From Ignelater luminosus (lineage: Eukaryota > Arthropoda > Insecta > Coleoptera > Elateridae): DNA of 64,000 nt. Positions within the stretch are counted from its first letter, which is position 1. Each line of letters begins with the position of its first letter. Below the pieces are notes generated by a model that made no database searches, was not told the DNA's origin, and saw only the letters and a program-made list of their open reading frames with translations. Where the stretch lies: the NCBI GenBank assembly GCA_011009095.1, contig VTPC01090566.1, positions 19,590 through 83,589 of the forward strand. Reading direction: 5' to 3'. Shown here one piece after another: positions 1-12,871 of this stretch. Made by a program: the position numbers and the translations under genes.

Positions 1-3000
1 TTTACCAAGGTTGAATAATTTCAAGAAATTATGTAAATTTGCTAAAATGATGTATGCTTATTTATGTATAGATATGAAAATAGATGGTATTAAATGTTTA
101 AAATGGCTCTCGTAGCATAAAATAATTACTTTAATGAATTGTGTAAAAGATTTTATCGTAGTATAAAGCACGACACTATTTTTGCCAATGAATTTACCTG
201 TAAGTGCAGACAGTATTACTAATTGTATGATTTACTGCAAATAAATTGAGTCTAGATAAACATAAAAGGCTATCATTTGTTTTTTCCACTATGTCGTTTG
301 ATTCAGAAGCTGTACGATTTAATTCGGTTTCGTGCAAGTACTGATTTGTAAATTAAAGCTATTAACGTTGCCGTCAGCTAATTGCAATTTGATTTACATA
401 AAGCAAAATGTAATTAACCTTAAAAAATAGAGCTACCTGCTCATGAATACACCACTCGATTCAGAAACAACCTGTGCCACAGCACAAATTATCTTCAACC
501 AACGTGCGATGTTTGCATAAATACATATCTCACCATAAGAAATTAGAACCATGCCTCCGGAATCCTTCATACGTCATTTGAGAAATTTAATTGAGAAGGT
601 TTTCTATAATGTTGTTTAATATGCTAAAAATCTTAGTCTTTTGTGACCAATGGGAAAATAACATTGATCCCTGCTTTAAAAGATTGGAAACTTGTTGAAT
701 TAATCCTCCTATTATTACACTTTTGAATTTTGTAATACACATGACCGCTAAAGTTTCAAAGTTCTATTTTACCAGTATAAGTGTATCTGTACGTTATTAA
801 TCCTATTATCATACACGTAATGCCTTTGGACGCTAAACTGTTTAGAAAATTAGTTAAAACATTTTTCCATAAAACAGCATTTAGCTTTTGATGTTTTTCC
901 CACGGATTGTAACGTCTTCGAAAAGTATGTAAGCATCAAAGTCAGTCTTTACTTTATAATTAACAATGAGCAAGGATGTCATTGATTCATAAGTATGATA
1001 CGTAATGAAATTCACAGAGTAGCACATAACACTTTTGGTAACACACAGAAATCTAAGTGTGGATTTCTTTACCACCATATCTGAAAATAATTTAGGCGAT
1101 CATCTCATATAAGGAGTGTAACAATAATTTTTATGCCTATTGTATGTCTTTACTTTTGAGATTAGGTCTGCGTCTTGTGAGACGTCAATTTCAACCTGAC
1201 TCAATTTTAGACAGTTATACTTCCGTCCTTATAGACAGGGATGGTTTGTCGTTAACTGCTTCTTTGTTTTACTAATCCATCATTAATCTTTTGCTAATGG
1301 TTGGTTAATTTTCCGCATTAGAGCGAGAAACCTATTATAAATCTCTCACTGCAGTATTACCGTTTTTCGAAAGGAAATAGCATCTGCGTTTTGATATCTT
1401 CTTTTCGATAAGCCAGGAATCACTATTTTCCACCATAACAATGAAATTATAGTTTTTCTATCTTGTTTCTTATATATCTTTCTAAGAAATCTAACTACGT
1501 CTTGATAAAGAAATTTATTAATAAGGTTCTAAACATTTTTATTAGGTTGGATTAAAATACTTTTACAAAGGACGATATTTTTTGAAAAAGATTAGGCATT
1601 GTTAAAACTTCTTTACAACCGATATAACAATATTTTATTTTATCAGATAAACTACTGGTTAACCCAGGCTAATTTCCTTTCGTGATTTTCCTAGACTACT
1701 GATAGGAGTTTTTTTTTAAAGTTAGTCTCTGCTTGGCAAGTTCGTATTTTCCATTAGTTTTCGGACTGGGATTTGTAATATTGCGTTCCTTTTGAACGTT
1801 TGTTCGTTCTCCAGCTGTACAGTATAGTTACCCCCTGGATTGTCAAATAATGAAGTGCATTATAGTATCCGTGAAAGTGCTGTAATGTTGGAATTTCCTC
1901 CTGTGTGCTTATACTTTGAATTATTGTTCTGGTCATTTCCCCTTGGTTCTATTAATCTTTTTATTTAAGAAAACCACCATTAATTTGGGGGCTTTGTTTA
2001 ATTATGGAAGGAACTGCAGCCACTTCGGTTTTGTGAATTTTCCGTCACCGCTGTATCTGGAACAATCGACTCCGGCATGCTGACCACAGCCCTGTCGCTT
2101 TGGCGTGGTGCCTCTCAATAGAGAGTTATTTTCGACGTAACTTAATTAGTAATTAATTTTGATTTGGTTTACATTAATTCCTTTTCAACAATAGACTTTA
2201 CTCAAATTTATTTCTGTTGGGTGCTTAAATACGGTCTCTCGTTAGGACCAAATTAATCAAATTAAAAATTTTTATTTTATTTAAAATCAGTTAGGCTGGT
2301 ACATTATAATCAATTTATTAAAATTTATATTTATTGTCATTATTAAAATAAGGAGGAGAAATGATTAGGATTGTTAGGAATGAATACTTGCGTGTGCCTC
2401 TTGTTTGTTGTTCTGTGATTTTCTAGGAGTGGGGGTTAGTTGCCAAATAGGTTTATTTTGTAACTTTTTATAGGATCATCTAAGTTTTTAATAATTTTAG
2501 TAATTTTAATTATTATTTATCAGAATTGTTTTACAAACTTTTTTCTTTAAATTCTTTTTTAAAATAAATATTTACATGAGATCAACGTTTATTGCACGTT
2601 TACATTTTTATTTTGTAGCATTTTTAGGATTTGTATTATACTTTTCAATATTTTTGCTAATTTCGAATTTTCGTTACATTAGCTACTAGTAGTTATGTAT
2701 ATCGGATGTCGCGGATATCATTTCTGTTTATTTTGTAATCTTGATGATTTATTTATTTTGTTACAACCTCAACTGCTTATCTGTGTTAAGCAATTTAACT
2801 TGTACATCTTTTCTGAAATATTTGTCTGATGTCAATATATTTCGTTAGATGTAGCTGTATTCTTTTATTGTGTATCTAGTCATTTTACCTACACCCAAGG
2901 CTACTTGACTTTGGCTGGGCTAAGACCAAACAGGAACTTACTGTAAAGTAAGTATATTTTAACAAGGTTACATTACGGAAGCGCTACTCTTCAACTACAT

Positions 3001-3109
3001 CTGCCAGAATTTTTTAAAAATATTTTATCCGACATGTGGCGAATTTAGATTCCAATTGTAAATAAAATCAGGACAAGGAACTCGGATATAGCAAAATCTA
3101 ATAAATACG

Positions 3110-3139
3110 AAATAAATAAGTAAATAAATAAATAAAATA
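3110..3139. repeat. (AAAT)n microsatellite
   Basis: This is a run of AAAT/AAGT units, slightly imperfect, in otherwise A+T-rich DNA. Confidence 0.85.
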
Positions 3140-5838
3140 AGGGAAGATAAGCAGTCTTTCTACTTCAAAAGCGTTGGTGCGTTGCTGTTGACAACTGGAA
3201 AAAGTAGCTTTTTCTTCCTAGAAAGAAAACGTTTAACTTTAGACTCGAAAACGAAAGAGGATAGCCTACTTTAGATATCGGGAGTAGAAAAAAGTATTTG
3301 TTCGCTGATTGACATTAAAAGTAGGCTTTTCCTGACAGTAAACAAACAAAAACCTTTACAGCCTAGGTTGTTAATATATTTTTACAAAAAATTGGCATTG
3401 AAAACATAAAAAACAAAAGCAAAACTGTGACATACATGAGATTAATTTCATATTTATATTCAATGAAAAAATATTAATTTTAAGCAGTCGGTGAAAAAAT
3501 GGTATGTTTAACACATCAGAAATGCAGTTTTGCTGCCTTGGCTGTATTTATAGAGTAGCCGAGAACAGTTGTCACAATTTTGAACGTGGAAACTATTTGT
3601 ACCTTCTTAATTTAATGAGGTCTATCAAAACCAAATAGAGTAAAGAAAAAGAGAAAAGTTATAAGGAAAAAATATCATTAATTTATTAAATCCATGCATC
3701 TCTGACATTACTGAAAATTATTTAATGCAGCAAATTAATTTCCTTGTCGTATACTGTCATTCAAAGCCTGGCTTTATTTGACGTATTAAGTTATGCAGTA
3801 CGTGTAAACCTAAAAGCACTCATGTTATTAAGACTGCATGTTACAGTTAAATGTCAGTTATGAAATTTATTTTTGACTATAATTGACAGTGAAACTTATT
3901 GCTCATGTTTTGTATTTACGTCTAATCGCATTTCAGATATTAGTATATGTTTAGAAATACACAGTACATGTCCACGGATTGAGTCTATACGAACATGTTA
4001 TAGTCGCTGTAGGGGATGAATGATATTTTGATCTATAGATTTTTCTCGTCAAGTGACTAGAATTTATGAACTTAATAATGTTATACAAAATTAGAGTGAT
4101 ACTAATGACGATCAATCAGAAAAATTGTTGACATCACAAAAACGTATTTCTAGCATTATCACAAGACGATCTTTAAAGTACAAGGGACATATTAACATAA
4201 TTAAATTAATTAAGAAAAGATTACCTGTGCTCCGAAGGTATAAATTACCTAAATCTAGTTTTGTACCTCTCTCATCTGAGTCCTAAATATATAATAAGCA
4301 TTTAGATCCGTAATAGTACATAGTATAATATTGAAACTTAATCAAATACATCATCAATTTTCAGCGTAATAATTACATACTGCGGTGGCATGTAGTCAGG
4401 AAACAAAAACAAAAATAAAATTAAAAATTTCAGAAGTTGCCACACCACACAGTTGAACGCTAAGGAATGAAATTTAAATTTGTTTCTTGTAATTTCTACT
4501 AATTTAATACCTTAGGTGTGTCAATGGTCCACTTGTTGATTCGTTAATAGAACGACTTACTTTTTCAACAAAATTAATAAGAGAAATTAGAAAATAAAAT
4601 AGAGATTTTAAGATTAAATCAAAATAAAGTCAGTCCCTACCTTGGTTGCTGGTTACACTGGAGTTCCTAAAAAGTCTTTCATTGAATTTCAAACTTTGGC
4701 TGACTCTTCAAAATTATTGCCCTACTTTGATCTTTTTTTTGTTGTTACTAGTGTTGAAAAAATTATCAATCTTATTTTAAAACACAAAAATTATGATTAC
4801 TAGTGCACAAGCACAAATTATAAACACTAATTTTAAATTAGACTTGAATTTAAATTTTAACAGATTTCTAACCCATACTTAATGAGACTATGACTAATTC
4901 AAAAATTAAAACTAAAACAAAACTCTAACTAATTCAATAAATAACGAACTCAAATGTGGTCTGTCTCTTAACGTATTTAAATAGAAAATGTTGATGACCT
5001 TTGCATAGTTGAAAAGACACTATAGAAACAAAGAAATATTTTTAAAAAAAGCAGTTTATTGATAACACATTATTAGTAACAAAAAGAATACAACATGATT
5101 TTCTCTTTGCACATTACAACGCCTGCACATTAACTAAACATTTTTTTCTAATAAAAATATGTAGAGTATGATAGATAACAAATGTGCCATCATCTTAAAT
5201 AATTATAATGACGCATCATTAAGTAAAATGCAATTTAATTCCGCATATGGTAGCCTTGACTTTGTTCCATGAATCTGTAATTCAACAAAATAATAATGAA
5301 TGCGTTTTTTTAAAATGACGTAACATTTTCAATCTTAAGAAGTTCATAAAATAATTCTTTTTAATTCATATTTTCTTTTGGATTAATTTTTTACTTCCTA
5401 TGCATAATTGAAAACTACCTCATAGAAACTTATTTAAATAGCACTGTACTTATTAAAGGCATCTATGATGTAGTATTTCTCTTAAAAAGATCTTTTATTT
5501 CATTGTTCATTTGAATTTCATTCTGCATAACGTCTCTTTTTACTTTTTCTAATGCCTAGTTTAATACAAAATTTGAATGCTAAATTAAAATTAATTACAA
5601 TAAAATTTATTACATCTAGGTTTTCAAAGAGTTTTATAATAGAGTAAATAAATCATTCATCTTAGTTTTTAGAAATATCAAAGTGACGCCAAAAGAATAA
5701 AATCATAAAATAGAATTGAACAATGTACAACAATTTTACTTATTTTTTTCCATGGGGAAAACCACAGCCATATGTCTATTACAGAGTTTTTGTACAACGT
5801 ACGTTATACATACACCAATGACCAACATTTGCAAAAAA

Positions 5839-5862
5839 TAATAATTAATTAATTAATAATTA
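5839..5862. repeat. (AATT)n simple repeat
   Basis: This is a short AATT-unit run, self-complementary along its length. Confidence 0.75.
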
Positions 5863-8800
5863 GTCAATACAAGCATTGATCATCGTTATACTTCACTGAT
5901 GAGTCAATGACGAATCGATCGTCTGGAGGTACGATGGTCAATGTTTGCATAATCTTCATATTTTTTATGTCTATATAAACATCATTGAAGTTATTTGCCA
6001 AAATACATCATTGGCGCAATTTACTAACACGGCTTTGTTTGTAGATTACGCCCTATGTTGGCTCAAATTTTATCTCAAATTGAGCTTTCTTCAAGATGAC
6101 AACAAAACGATTGTAGTAGTTACATAGATCAAAAGGAAAATATACATAATATGTTCAGATTAAAAAACCCCAACATTAAAAAATACAGAGGCAGAACTCT
6201 TCAAAATTCAAGTAAGTAGAATGCAGTTACCAAGACTGACAAAGACAATAGAAATTAAAAAAGGAAACTAAAAATAACCATCCAAACTAGCTTCATTATC
6301 GAATTTACTGCTAATGTAAATGATGGAATTGTACCGTCATAGCCTCATAAGATAAACTCAATACCTCACTCACTTTTGTAAAATGGTGCATGTGATGCTA
6401 TAGGTATAATACAAAGTGTTGAAGGAAAGTATATATCATAGACAGAGACAATCGGCTGAAATGCATGAGAAAATCGTCACTCAAATTGGCTTTCAAACGA
6501 TGAGATACTGAGTTACTATTAGTTACTTACCTGAAAGTGATTTAGCATTATTTGACGAATCTGAACACAACATGTAATAACTGATTTTGTGTTAGCTGCA
6601 GCAAACTCAGATGTAGTTGTCATTTTTGATTTTATGCAGCGTTTTCAACTACTAAAGAAAGATACTTTTTATACTTTTGAACAAGAGTATGGTATTAGTT
6701 ACTAGTAAGTCATTCTGTCTTTGTAGAGTATTATTATGTTATCATGCTTAGGATGTCGAATTCAAGTTCTTTTATTCAATAACATACTCCTGCCATTTTC
6801 TGAGATTTTTGTACATTCCTGACTCTGATTAACTTTGTACATATGTGCGTTAATTTTGTTTTCAATACCGAAGAACCTTAAAGTATCAAACCGAACAATT
6901 GGGTCTTGTTATAACTTTTAAGTTTTTCCTTCTGTAGCCGTTTGTTATAATAAACTCTTACAACAGGGAATGAATTGTATTTACAAAGCAATATTTACAT
7001 TTACACAAAAAAGTAATTTAATCGAAACATCAAACAGATTTTAGTGCTTATCCATAAACTCCTTGTTATTGTTATTCAAGAATATTTGATTAAATTCATG
7101 TTATCTGTTCTAAATTGATAGATTTGTGAAATTGTAAGTGAAGGAAGAAAATAAAAGAATAAAATTAACTCATAAACCTGATATGAGCCTATTTTATTGT
7201 GATGAGACATTAAATAAATAAATATTATTACGCCAAATATAATTTTGTCGGTAAAACGACCAATAATCTACCTAGCTCCTTCTATCATTTTTATTTCTAT
7301 AACGAATTTTATTAAAGTAACGTATTATAAAGGAGCTACTTTTTATTGGGTCGGGAAAATATTGATCAGTATTGAATATTTTATAAATGTGTTATTGAAA
7401 ATGTTATACCTATTCGCTATGTAAGCTACAGTATGATGCGTGACAGTGATTACAAAATAGAATGTAAATATTTGATGACAATTATTATGGCATAAAAATG
7501 TTGTGTATCATTAGAAAATACAAAAATTGTTTTTCTCTTCAAAATTACAATATAGTATGAGAAGAAATATAATTGTTGTATAGTATTGCTATGGGTATAA
7601 AAATATATCTATATATTTAATTTAGGCTAATAGATAAATAATTTATTATCCCTAATGGTAATGTCAGAAAAGAATATGTATTGGTTTTCTAAATAATGGT
7701 TCGACATGTAATTGATATTAGAGAAACCCATATTGTAACCCACATTATTATTCTGGATTCATATTATGCTTAGACCAACTTGAATTATTTTACTTGAGGA
7801 TGTACTCTTTTTTAAAGGTTGCTTTGTTTTGTTTTGGTGACGATAATAATCTTGATAATTGATCAACCCCACATAAATCAAAACGATGCTTCAGAGTATT
7901 TTTCTAGCATCTTTAATTGTCCAGGATCACTTTGTAAAGCTATTGTGATTAGAACAAAAGCAATGCTTAAACTTTAAAAGAAATCTATGGTGTTTTTGAA
8001 TATTCTAGTTTTTTCTAATATCCACCATAGAGGAATTTATATAAGTAAGGGAACAATTACAATGTTTTAAAAGTAACCCGAACCGTACCGAATAATAAGT
8101 GGCGATATACTTAGCCATCTATAGGAGGATACAGAAAGTTTAACAGCATTTGTTCCAAAACTAAAACTACAGTTTTCAGTACATCTAATGGACGAAAAAT
8201 ACTTAGTCATAGAATAGACGTACTTCATGTTATTGCAATCATGAATAAAACAAAATTGTTTGTGTTGCTAGGTATGGCAATTGGATATCAGTCAAAATAC
8301 AGACAAATGGAATCTAATACATTTTCGGGTGGTAAGCATTTTAAAATCTCTTTATTACTTCATTAAAGAGCTTAAAAGGTCAAGAGTCAAGACTAAAATA
8401 GCAAATATTTGAAAATTTTGTTAAACCAAAATTCTATAATTATTATTTTGAACATCTATATAGACAATGGAAATTTGATTACATAATTTATTAAAAAAAT
8501 TTTTTCTTAAACTGCGTCTTTACTCCAAAACATCTTTGATATATCTTTGTAATCTTTACAGTTTCTGCAAGATGTTGTTCTACCATTTGCTTGGCGGCTA
8601 TGACCAAAATGAATGCTTCTGTATTCATTATCTATCGCTCTTTTATAAGGAATGTCCAAAGTTTATGAATTCAGGGCTAGTGAACGTTTCTTTTCCTATA
8701 TGATTATTACATGACTATTCAGAGCAGCAAAGATAATGATTTATGATTACTAATTTTTCCAACAGTCGAGTGGATTCAAGTTGACAGTGGATGGTAAGAT

Positions 8801-8925
8801 CTCTGAAAACAATTTTCCATTCCAGTATACAGCGGAGTCGTAATTAGGTGTAAAAAGTTGAAGTCAAGCTTCTTTAGGAATCAACCGAATATACCCTAGT
8901 ACTAGACTGCTTCCTTAAAAAGATA

Positions 8926-9240
8926 CAGGGTGTTAAAGATTTCTTTTATTTCGTGCAAAACACATCCAAATAAAAACAAAGTTAGGAAGAAACTAAATAA
9001 TGATATTAACCATTTTAGCAAATGTTCAAGATGCCTATCTTCGGTCGAATACAGGCATGATGTCATTGTATTAACGATGCATATAATTGTTGAATATTAA
9101 AGTTTTCACGAATTTGTATCCATATCCTTGTTGTATCTCGCAACGTTATATCAAACTAATCCTCCCCATAAGCTCATATTCAACTAAAGTCTACTATTGT
9201 CATGGATCTTTGTCGAGACTGATAGGTCGTTGCACGTTTG
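8926..9240 (-). mobile_element. Tc1/mariner-type transposon end with degraded transposase C-terminus
   Basis: The left edge reads TA followed by CAGGGTGTTAAAGA, the same style of end as the other elements in this window. Just inside it, on the minus strand, codons read CLYSTEDRHLEHLL at about 9010-9055. This matches the usual carboxy-terminal ending (G-G-H-F-E-H-L-L) of DD41D mariner-like transposases. Further in, stops and frame changes obscure the reading. A matching right-hand inverted repeat was not found, so this is probably a fragment. The inner limit at 9240 is approximate. Confidence 0.4.
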
Positions 9241-9953
9241 GCCATTCTAATACATCTTTGCAGTTTAATTTTGGTAAACCATTTTTGTTAAAACTTATAT
9301 GTATTTGAAAAAATAGAGACACATAGGGTAGGATGGCATTCTTTGACTCTAAAAGCTGACCAAAAGAGTTGAGATGCTTCTCGAGCTAAATGTAGCCATA
9401 ACTTACCGTTTGTTGCTAATATCTGTCCCTGCTTTGTCTTGACTAAGATCTAATTTTGAGACGATTTGAACAAAGCTTCACCACACTTTTCGTTTCAGCT
9501 TCTTAATGAAATGTCAGACCAAGAAAAACAGTTATTAAACACTGAGAAATGGCCAATCGAAATTCTTTTAATGTAACGCAATATGCATTCAGAAGCGGAA
9601 CGTCCCATGTCTGATTGTGGACGCTTACTTATAATAAGCCTTGGGGCGTTCCGATGGTTAAGATGGCACTGAAAAAATCAATGAAGACTTTTCCATATCT
9701 TTATAATTGTTTAAAGATTTAGGGGAATCTTACGATTATTCATATGTTACTTTGAACTAGCTAAACGTAGCTTTAAATATATTTAGTAGTTACAACCACA
9801 GGCAATAACGGTATACCTGAAAGTCAGAAAGTACTACCTTTCAGAGGTAACCACGGACTCAGTTTGTTTACTGAACCGACACTGTCGTTGCATTTGCTTG
9901 TACTTAATTTCATATACAGGATCTAACAAAAATGGTGGGCTGACTATATGCAG
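9241..9953. other. Unassigned DNA between two transposon remnants
   Basis: Base composition is less A+T-rich than the flanks. It may be further decayed transposon body belonging to the fragment at 8926, but no transposase motif could be read with confidence. Confidence 0.35.
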
Positions 9954-9991
9954 GCGGCTTCTACTACGACTACAAATAAGGAAAATATATA

Positions 9992-10586
9992 TACAGGGTG
10001 CATACTTAAGATGTACTCAAACTTTACAGACGTATTCTTTGATACAAAATAAGAAAGACAATTCCTATACATAAATATGTCCGCAACCTCTTTGATTAGG
10101 AGATATAAGCAATTTAACATTTAAAAATACGATTTTATTTTTGTTTGTAAGTATTAAAACAAATGAATAATTAGCAATAAACATCAAATCAATAACCGTT
10201 TAAAATGTCTACCTCCAGCTGCGATGCACGCTTCAACGTGTCTTATGGGTTCTCGCACACGTCCAAAAATTTAAGCATTCTAGAAAGCTAAATCCAGTAA
10301 AACAAGAGATTGAGGACATACAGTACCGGACAAAAAAAAGTTTAAAAACGTAATTAAACAGTGAATTGTGTAATTTTGCTGTCGAAACAATATTCTAATA
10401 AGGGTATAATACAAGTAAATTATTATCAATAAATCATTACAATGAAATTGCATTTTCAAATGTTAAATTGCTTATATCTCGTAATCAAAGAGGTTGCGGA
10501 CATATGTTTATAGAAATTATTTTTCTTATTTTGGATCAAAGAATACGTCTGTAAAGTTTGCGTATATCTTAAGTATACACCCTGTA
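9992..10586 (-). mobile_element. Foldback MITE with ~148-bp arms and a transposase C-terminal scar
   Basis: Arms 9992-10140 and 10586-10441 are inverted copies with roughly 85-90% identity by eye. Both begin TATACAGGGTG and run through TTTACAGACGTATTCTTTGA and TCCGCAACCTCTTTGATTA. Insertion was at a TATA/TA site inside the left repeat of the larger DD41D element. Between the arms, minus-strand codons at 10264-10184 read VREPIRHVEACIAAGGRHF, then KRLLI and a stop. This is the C-terminal end of a DD41D-type transposase, so the MITE descends from the 3' end of such an element. The rest of the centre (10268-10440) has no recognisable content. Confidence 0.85.
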
Positions 10587-10689
10587 TATAAACGTATGTT
10601 CTCAAGTAGTTCTACATTAAGTTACAGCTACTTAAGGTTTTTCAATTTTTTAGTCAGAAAGATAACAGAAAACGAAGCTATTGAATTGA

Positions 10690-11699
10690 AATCACAATAA
10701 ATGTTTATGGGCAGCAACACACGTGCTCAATTTGCTGTCATCCGTCTTCCACTCTGTGCCGAAAATCCTCAATATCTTGAACTAGAGTAAAATATACACC
10801 ATAGGTTTTCAATGTCCCCATAAGTAATAATTGAGAGGACTTAGACCGGAATACCGTGCAGCCCACGCTACAGATTCAGCACGACCAATTTATCTTTCAG
10901 GATATACTGCGTTTAAAAATTCGCGTGCTATGAGACTGAAGTAGGCTGGTGTACCGTCATGCATGAACGACATGCGTCCTCTAACATGTAGGTGAACAGT
11001 TTCCAGCAAATCTAATAGGTCATTTTCTAGAAAAATACTGATAATTCCGGCCTGAAAGTCGTCCAGGTAGTACAAAAAGACCAGTCAAGGAGTTGGTAAT
11101 AATTCTTGCCCATACATTAATTGAGAACTGTTGTTGATGCCTAGACTGAATGATGACATCAGAGGTTTCTTCTTGCCACGGATGCAAATTGTGGAAATTG
11201 ACGATACCAGCTCTTGTAAAACCAGCTTCATTTGTAAAGAGCACAAATGGCAAAAAGAGAGTATCAGCAGCGCATGTTTCTAACAACCATGTACAAAAGT
11301 TTGTCGTGGTGAGAAGTCATTCTCTCTAAGTCCCTGTATTCTGGGCAAGTAGTACGGATAAAGTTGGTAGGTTCTTAAAACCTACCATACAGATGCACAC
11401 GATCAGCCAATGCAATTCTTTGAGTACTGTCACCTGCATTTTCCTCAACACAATCCAACACATGTTCTTCCAAGTTTAAAGTTCTTGATCTTAATGGTCT
11501 GCCACGCATTTGCATTAGCGATTTGGAAGATCATGTTTCCCCTTAACGTAATATAAGGCCTTTCCGACGTTTCCTTGTTTGGTAAAGCTCGGTTTGGAAA
11601 ATGCTTTGCGTAAAGTCTTCTTGCTTCAACCTCATTACAATGCAGATCAAATGCATGTCGGACATCAATTCGAAAGAATAATCTACCACTTTTGTACAA
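10690..11699 (-). pseudogene. DD41D mariner-like transposase, decayed
   Basis: On the minus strand this reads, in pieces, as a DD41D (rosa-type) transposase with the N-terminal helix-turn-helix domain often labelled DUF4817. In order: EARRLYAKHFPNRALPN near 11620; LYPYYLPRIQGLRENDFSPR near 11340; VLFTNEAGFTRAGIVNFHNL near 11220; QQFSINVWARI; MSFMHDGTPAYFSLIAREFL near 10960; then SPLNYYLWGHLKTYGVYF near 10820. The middle aspartate (MHDG) is present. The first is asparagine in the FTNEAGF motif and the third is asparagine in the SPLNYYLW motif, so two of the three catalytic acids are lost. There are several frame changes and stops, including one straight after YPER. The C-terminal end is missing. 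It could not make an active enzyme. Confidence 0.8.
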
Positions 11700-11932
11700 T
11701 TAATTAGAAAACAGTATTAATGACTTAAATGACTTAATCAAGTGTCATGACTGAAAACAAGAAGCACGAATTACCTACATGATAATGGCCTGATTTCAAA
11801 TTAATAGCTCCGTTTTATGTTACCTTTTTGAATAAAAAATTGAAAACCACAAGTAGCTGTAACTCAGTAACGTACGACTTTAGGACATATGTTTATACAA
11901 ACTTTTTCCTTATTTGTAGTCGTAGAAGCCGC

Positions 11933-12871
11933 TTTTGAAGTAACCTTTAGTCTAAGTCCGGTGACCGTAGTCGAACCTACGGCATCGAAAAATAGAAAAA
12001 GAGAAAGTGTGCTCCTAATCTAGCTAGTAAATTTTAGGCACACTAAGCTTTGTATATATATATATGTCTGTTGGTGTACCTTCACTTCAAACGCAATTTG
12101 TTCTTGTACTTAATGCCGTAAGATAAACTACAGTAGCTGCTTGATCTGCTTGCATATAATTATCTTGAGTAAGTACGTTAGGATATCTACTATGGGAAAC
12201 CTTATTTTTCTGTATTAATTAAATCGTTTCTTGATAGGAAAAATCGTCTTTTGTTGCAGATTGTTCGGTGCTACAATATCTCGGGGACTGAGCGGTGTGT
12301 AGGGCTAAATTTGTTGGTTGATATGCTGAACCTCATCTTGAGAATGAGTACGAAAGTATTCACGTAACTTATAAGCGTATTTATAACCAGTACTTGAGTA
12401 AGTTTACGTTCTATTTGAGCAACCACGTCTTGGTTTAGTGCAGATGTTCAGCTCAAAAGCTAAAGTCAAGCGTGTTTCTTTATATTGAGTCTGAGCATGC
12501 GGAAAGTAAGTACTAGGTCGTATTTTCAAGTCAAGTTCATTGTAACTAGTACCGCTCTATTAAATGTTTCAAAAGCGTACAAGTTTTAAGCATGGTAGGT
12601 ATTTAATAATTCGGCGTTTTTCTTTAAATTTCACTCTAAATTTGGTGCGTCCTCAAACATTCCGATATCTTTATATGGTATTAGTGGTAATACATCCAGC
12701 ACTAAGAGACTCTTTGTGAATTAACCAAACAGGACTATTGAATTGTTTACGGTTGGGCGATCAATAAGTTAAACATGAATTCAGTTGTAATTGTGTAACA
12801 AACATCAAACCAGACATCGAGAAACTTTTCCCATATGTTACCAACTTTATGACTGGTAATGTACATATACA
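11933..12871. other. Unassigned spacer between two elements
   Basis: No gene or repeat family is recognised. It includes a short TA dinucleotide run at 12051-12067 and a small G+C-richer hairpin-like patch near 11955-11990. Open frames are short and without motifs. Confidence 0.5.

Larger units (their letters stand above)
1..8925. other. A+T-rich non-coding DNA downstream of Ace
   Basis: No gene is recognised here. Open frames are short and A+T-driven. A patch at about 2010-2110 is clearly richer in G+C than its surroundings but gives no recognisable product on either strand. Simple repeats are listed separately. A 41-codon frame at 8241-8365 begins with an ATG and contains a GTAAGC donor-like site, but it has no family resemblance and is not called. 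Because Ace is transcribed leftward and ends at 26208, this stretch is beyond its 3' end. Confidence 0.6.
9954..11932 (-). mobile_element. Decayed DD41D mariner-like element, interrupted by a MITE
   Basis: The outer inverted repeats share GCGGCTTCTAC and GACTACAAATAAGG: left at 9954-9980, right at 11932-11907. The left repeat is split by the foldback MITE at 9992-10586 and resumes at about 10588-10660, where it pairs with about 11895-11820 (for example GAGTTACAGCTACTT on the right arm). Both repeats are therefore about 110 bp once the insertion is discounted. A transposase remnant lies between them on the minus strand. The target duplication is not clear at these edges, so the outer boundaries are good to within a few bases. 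Family membership comes from the transposase motifs described in the pseudogene entry. Confidence 0.75.

Noticed and set aside
8241-8365. 41-codon frame MNKTKLFVLLGMAIG with an internal GTAAGC
   Set aside because: Weak signal-peptide character and no supporting downstream exon or conservation evidence.
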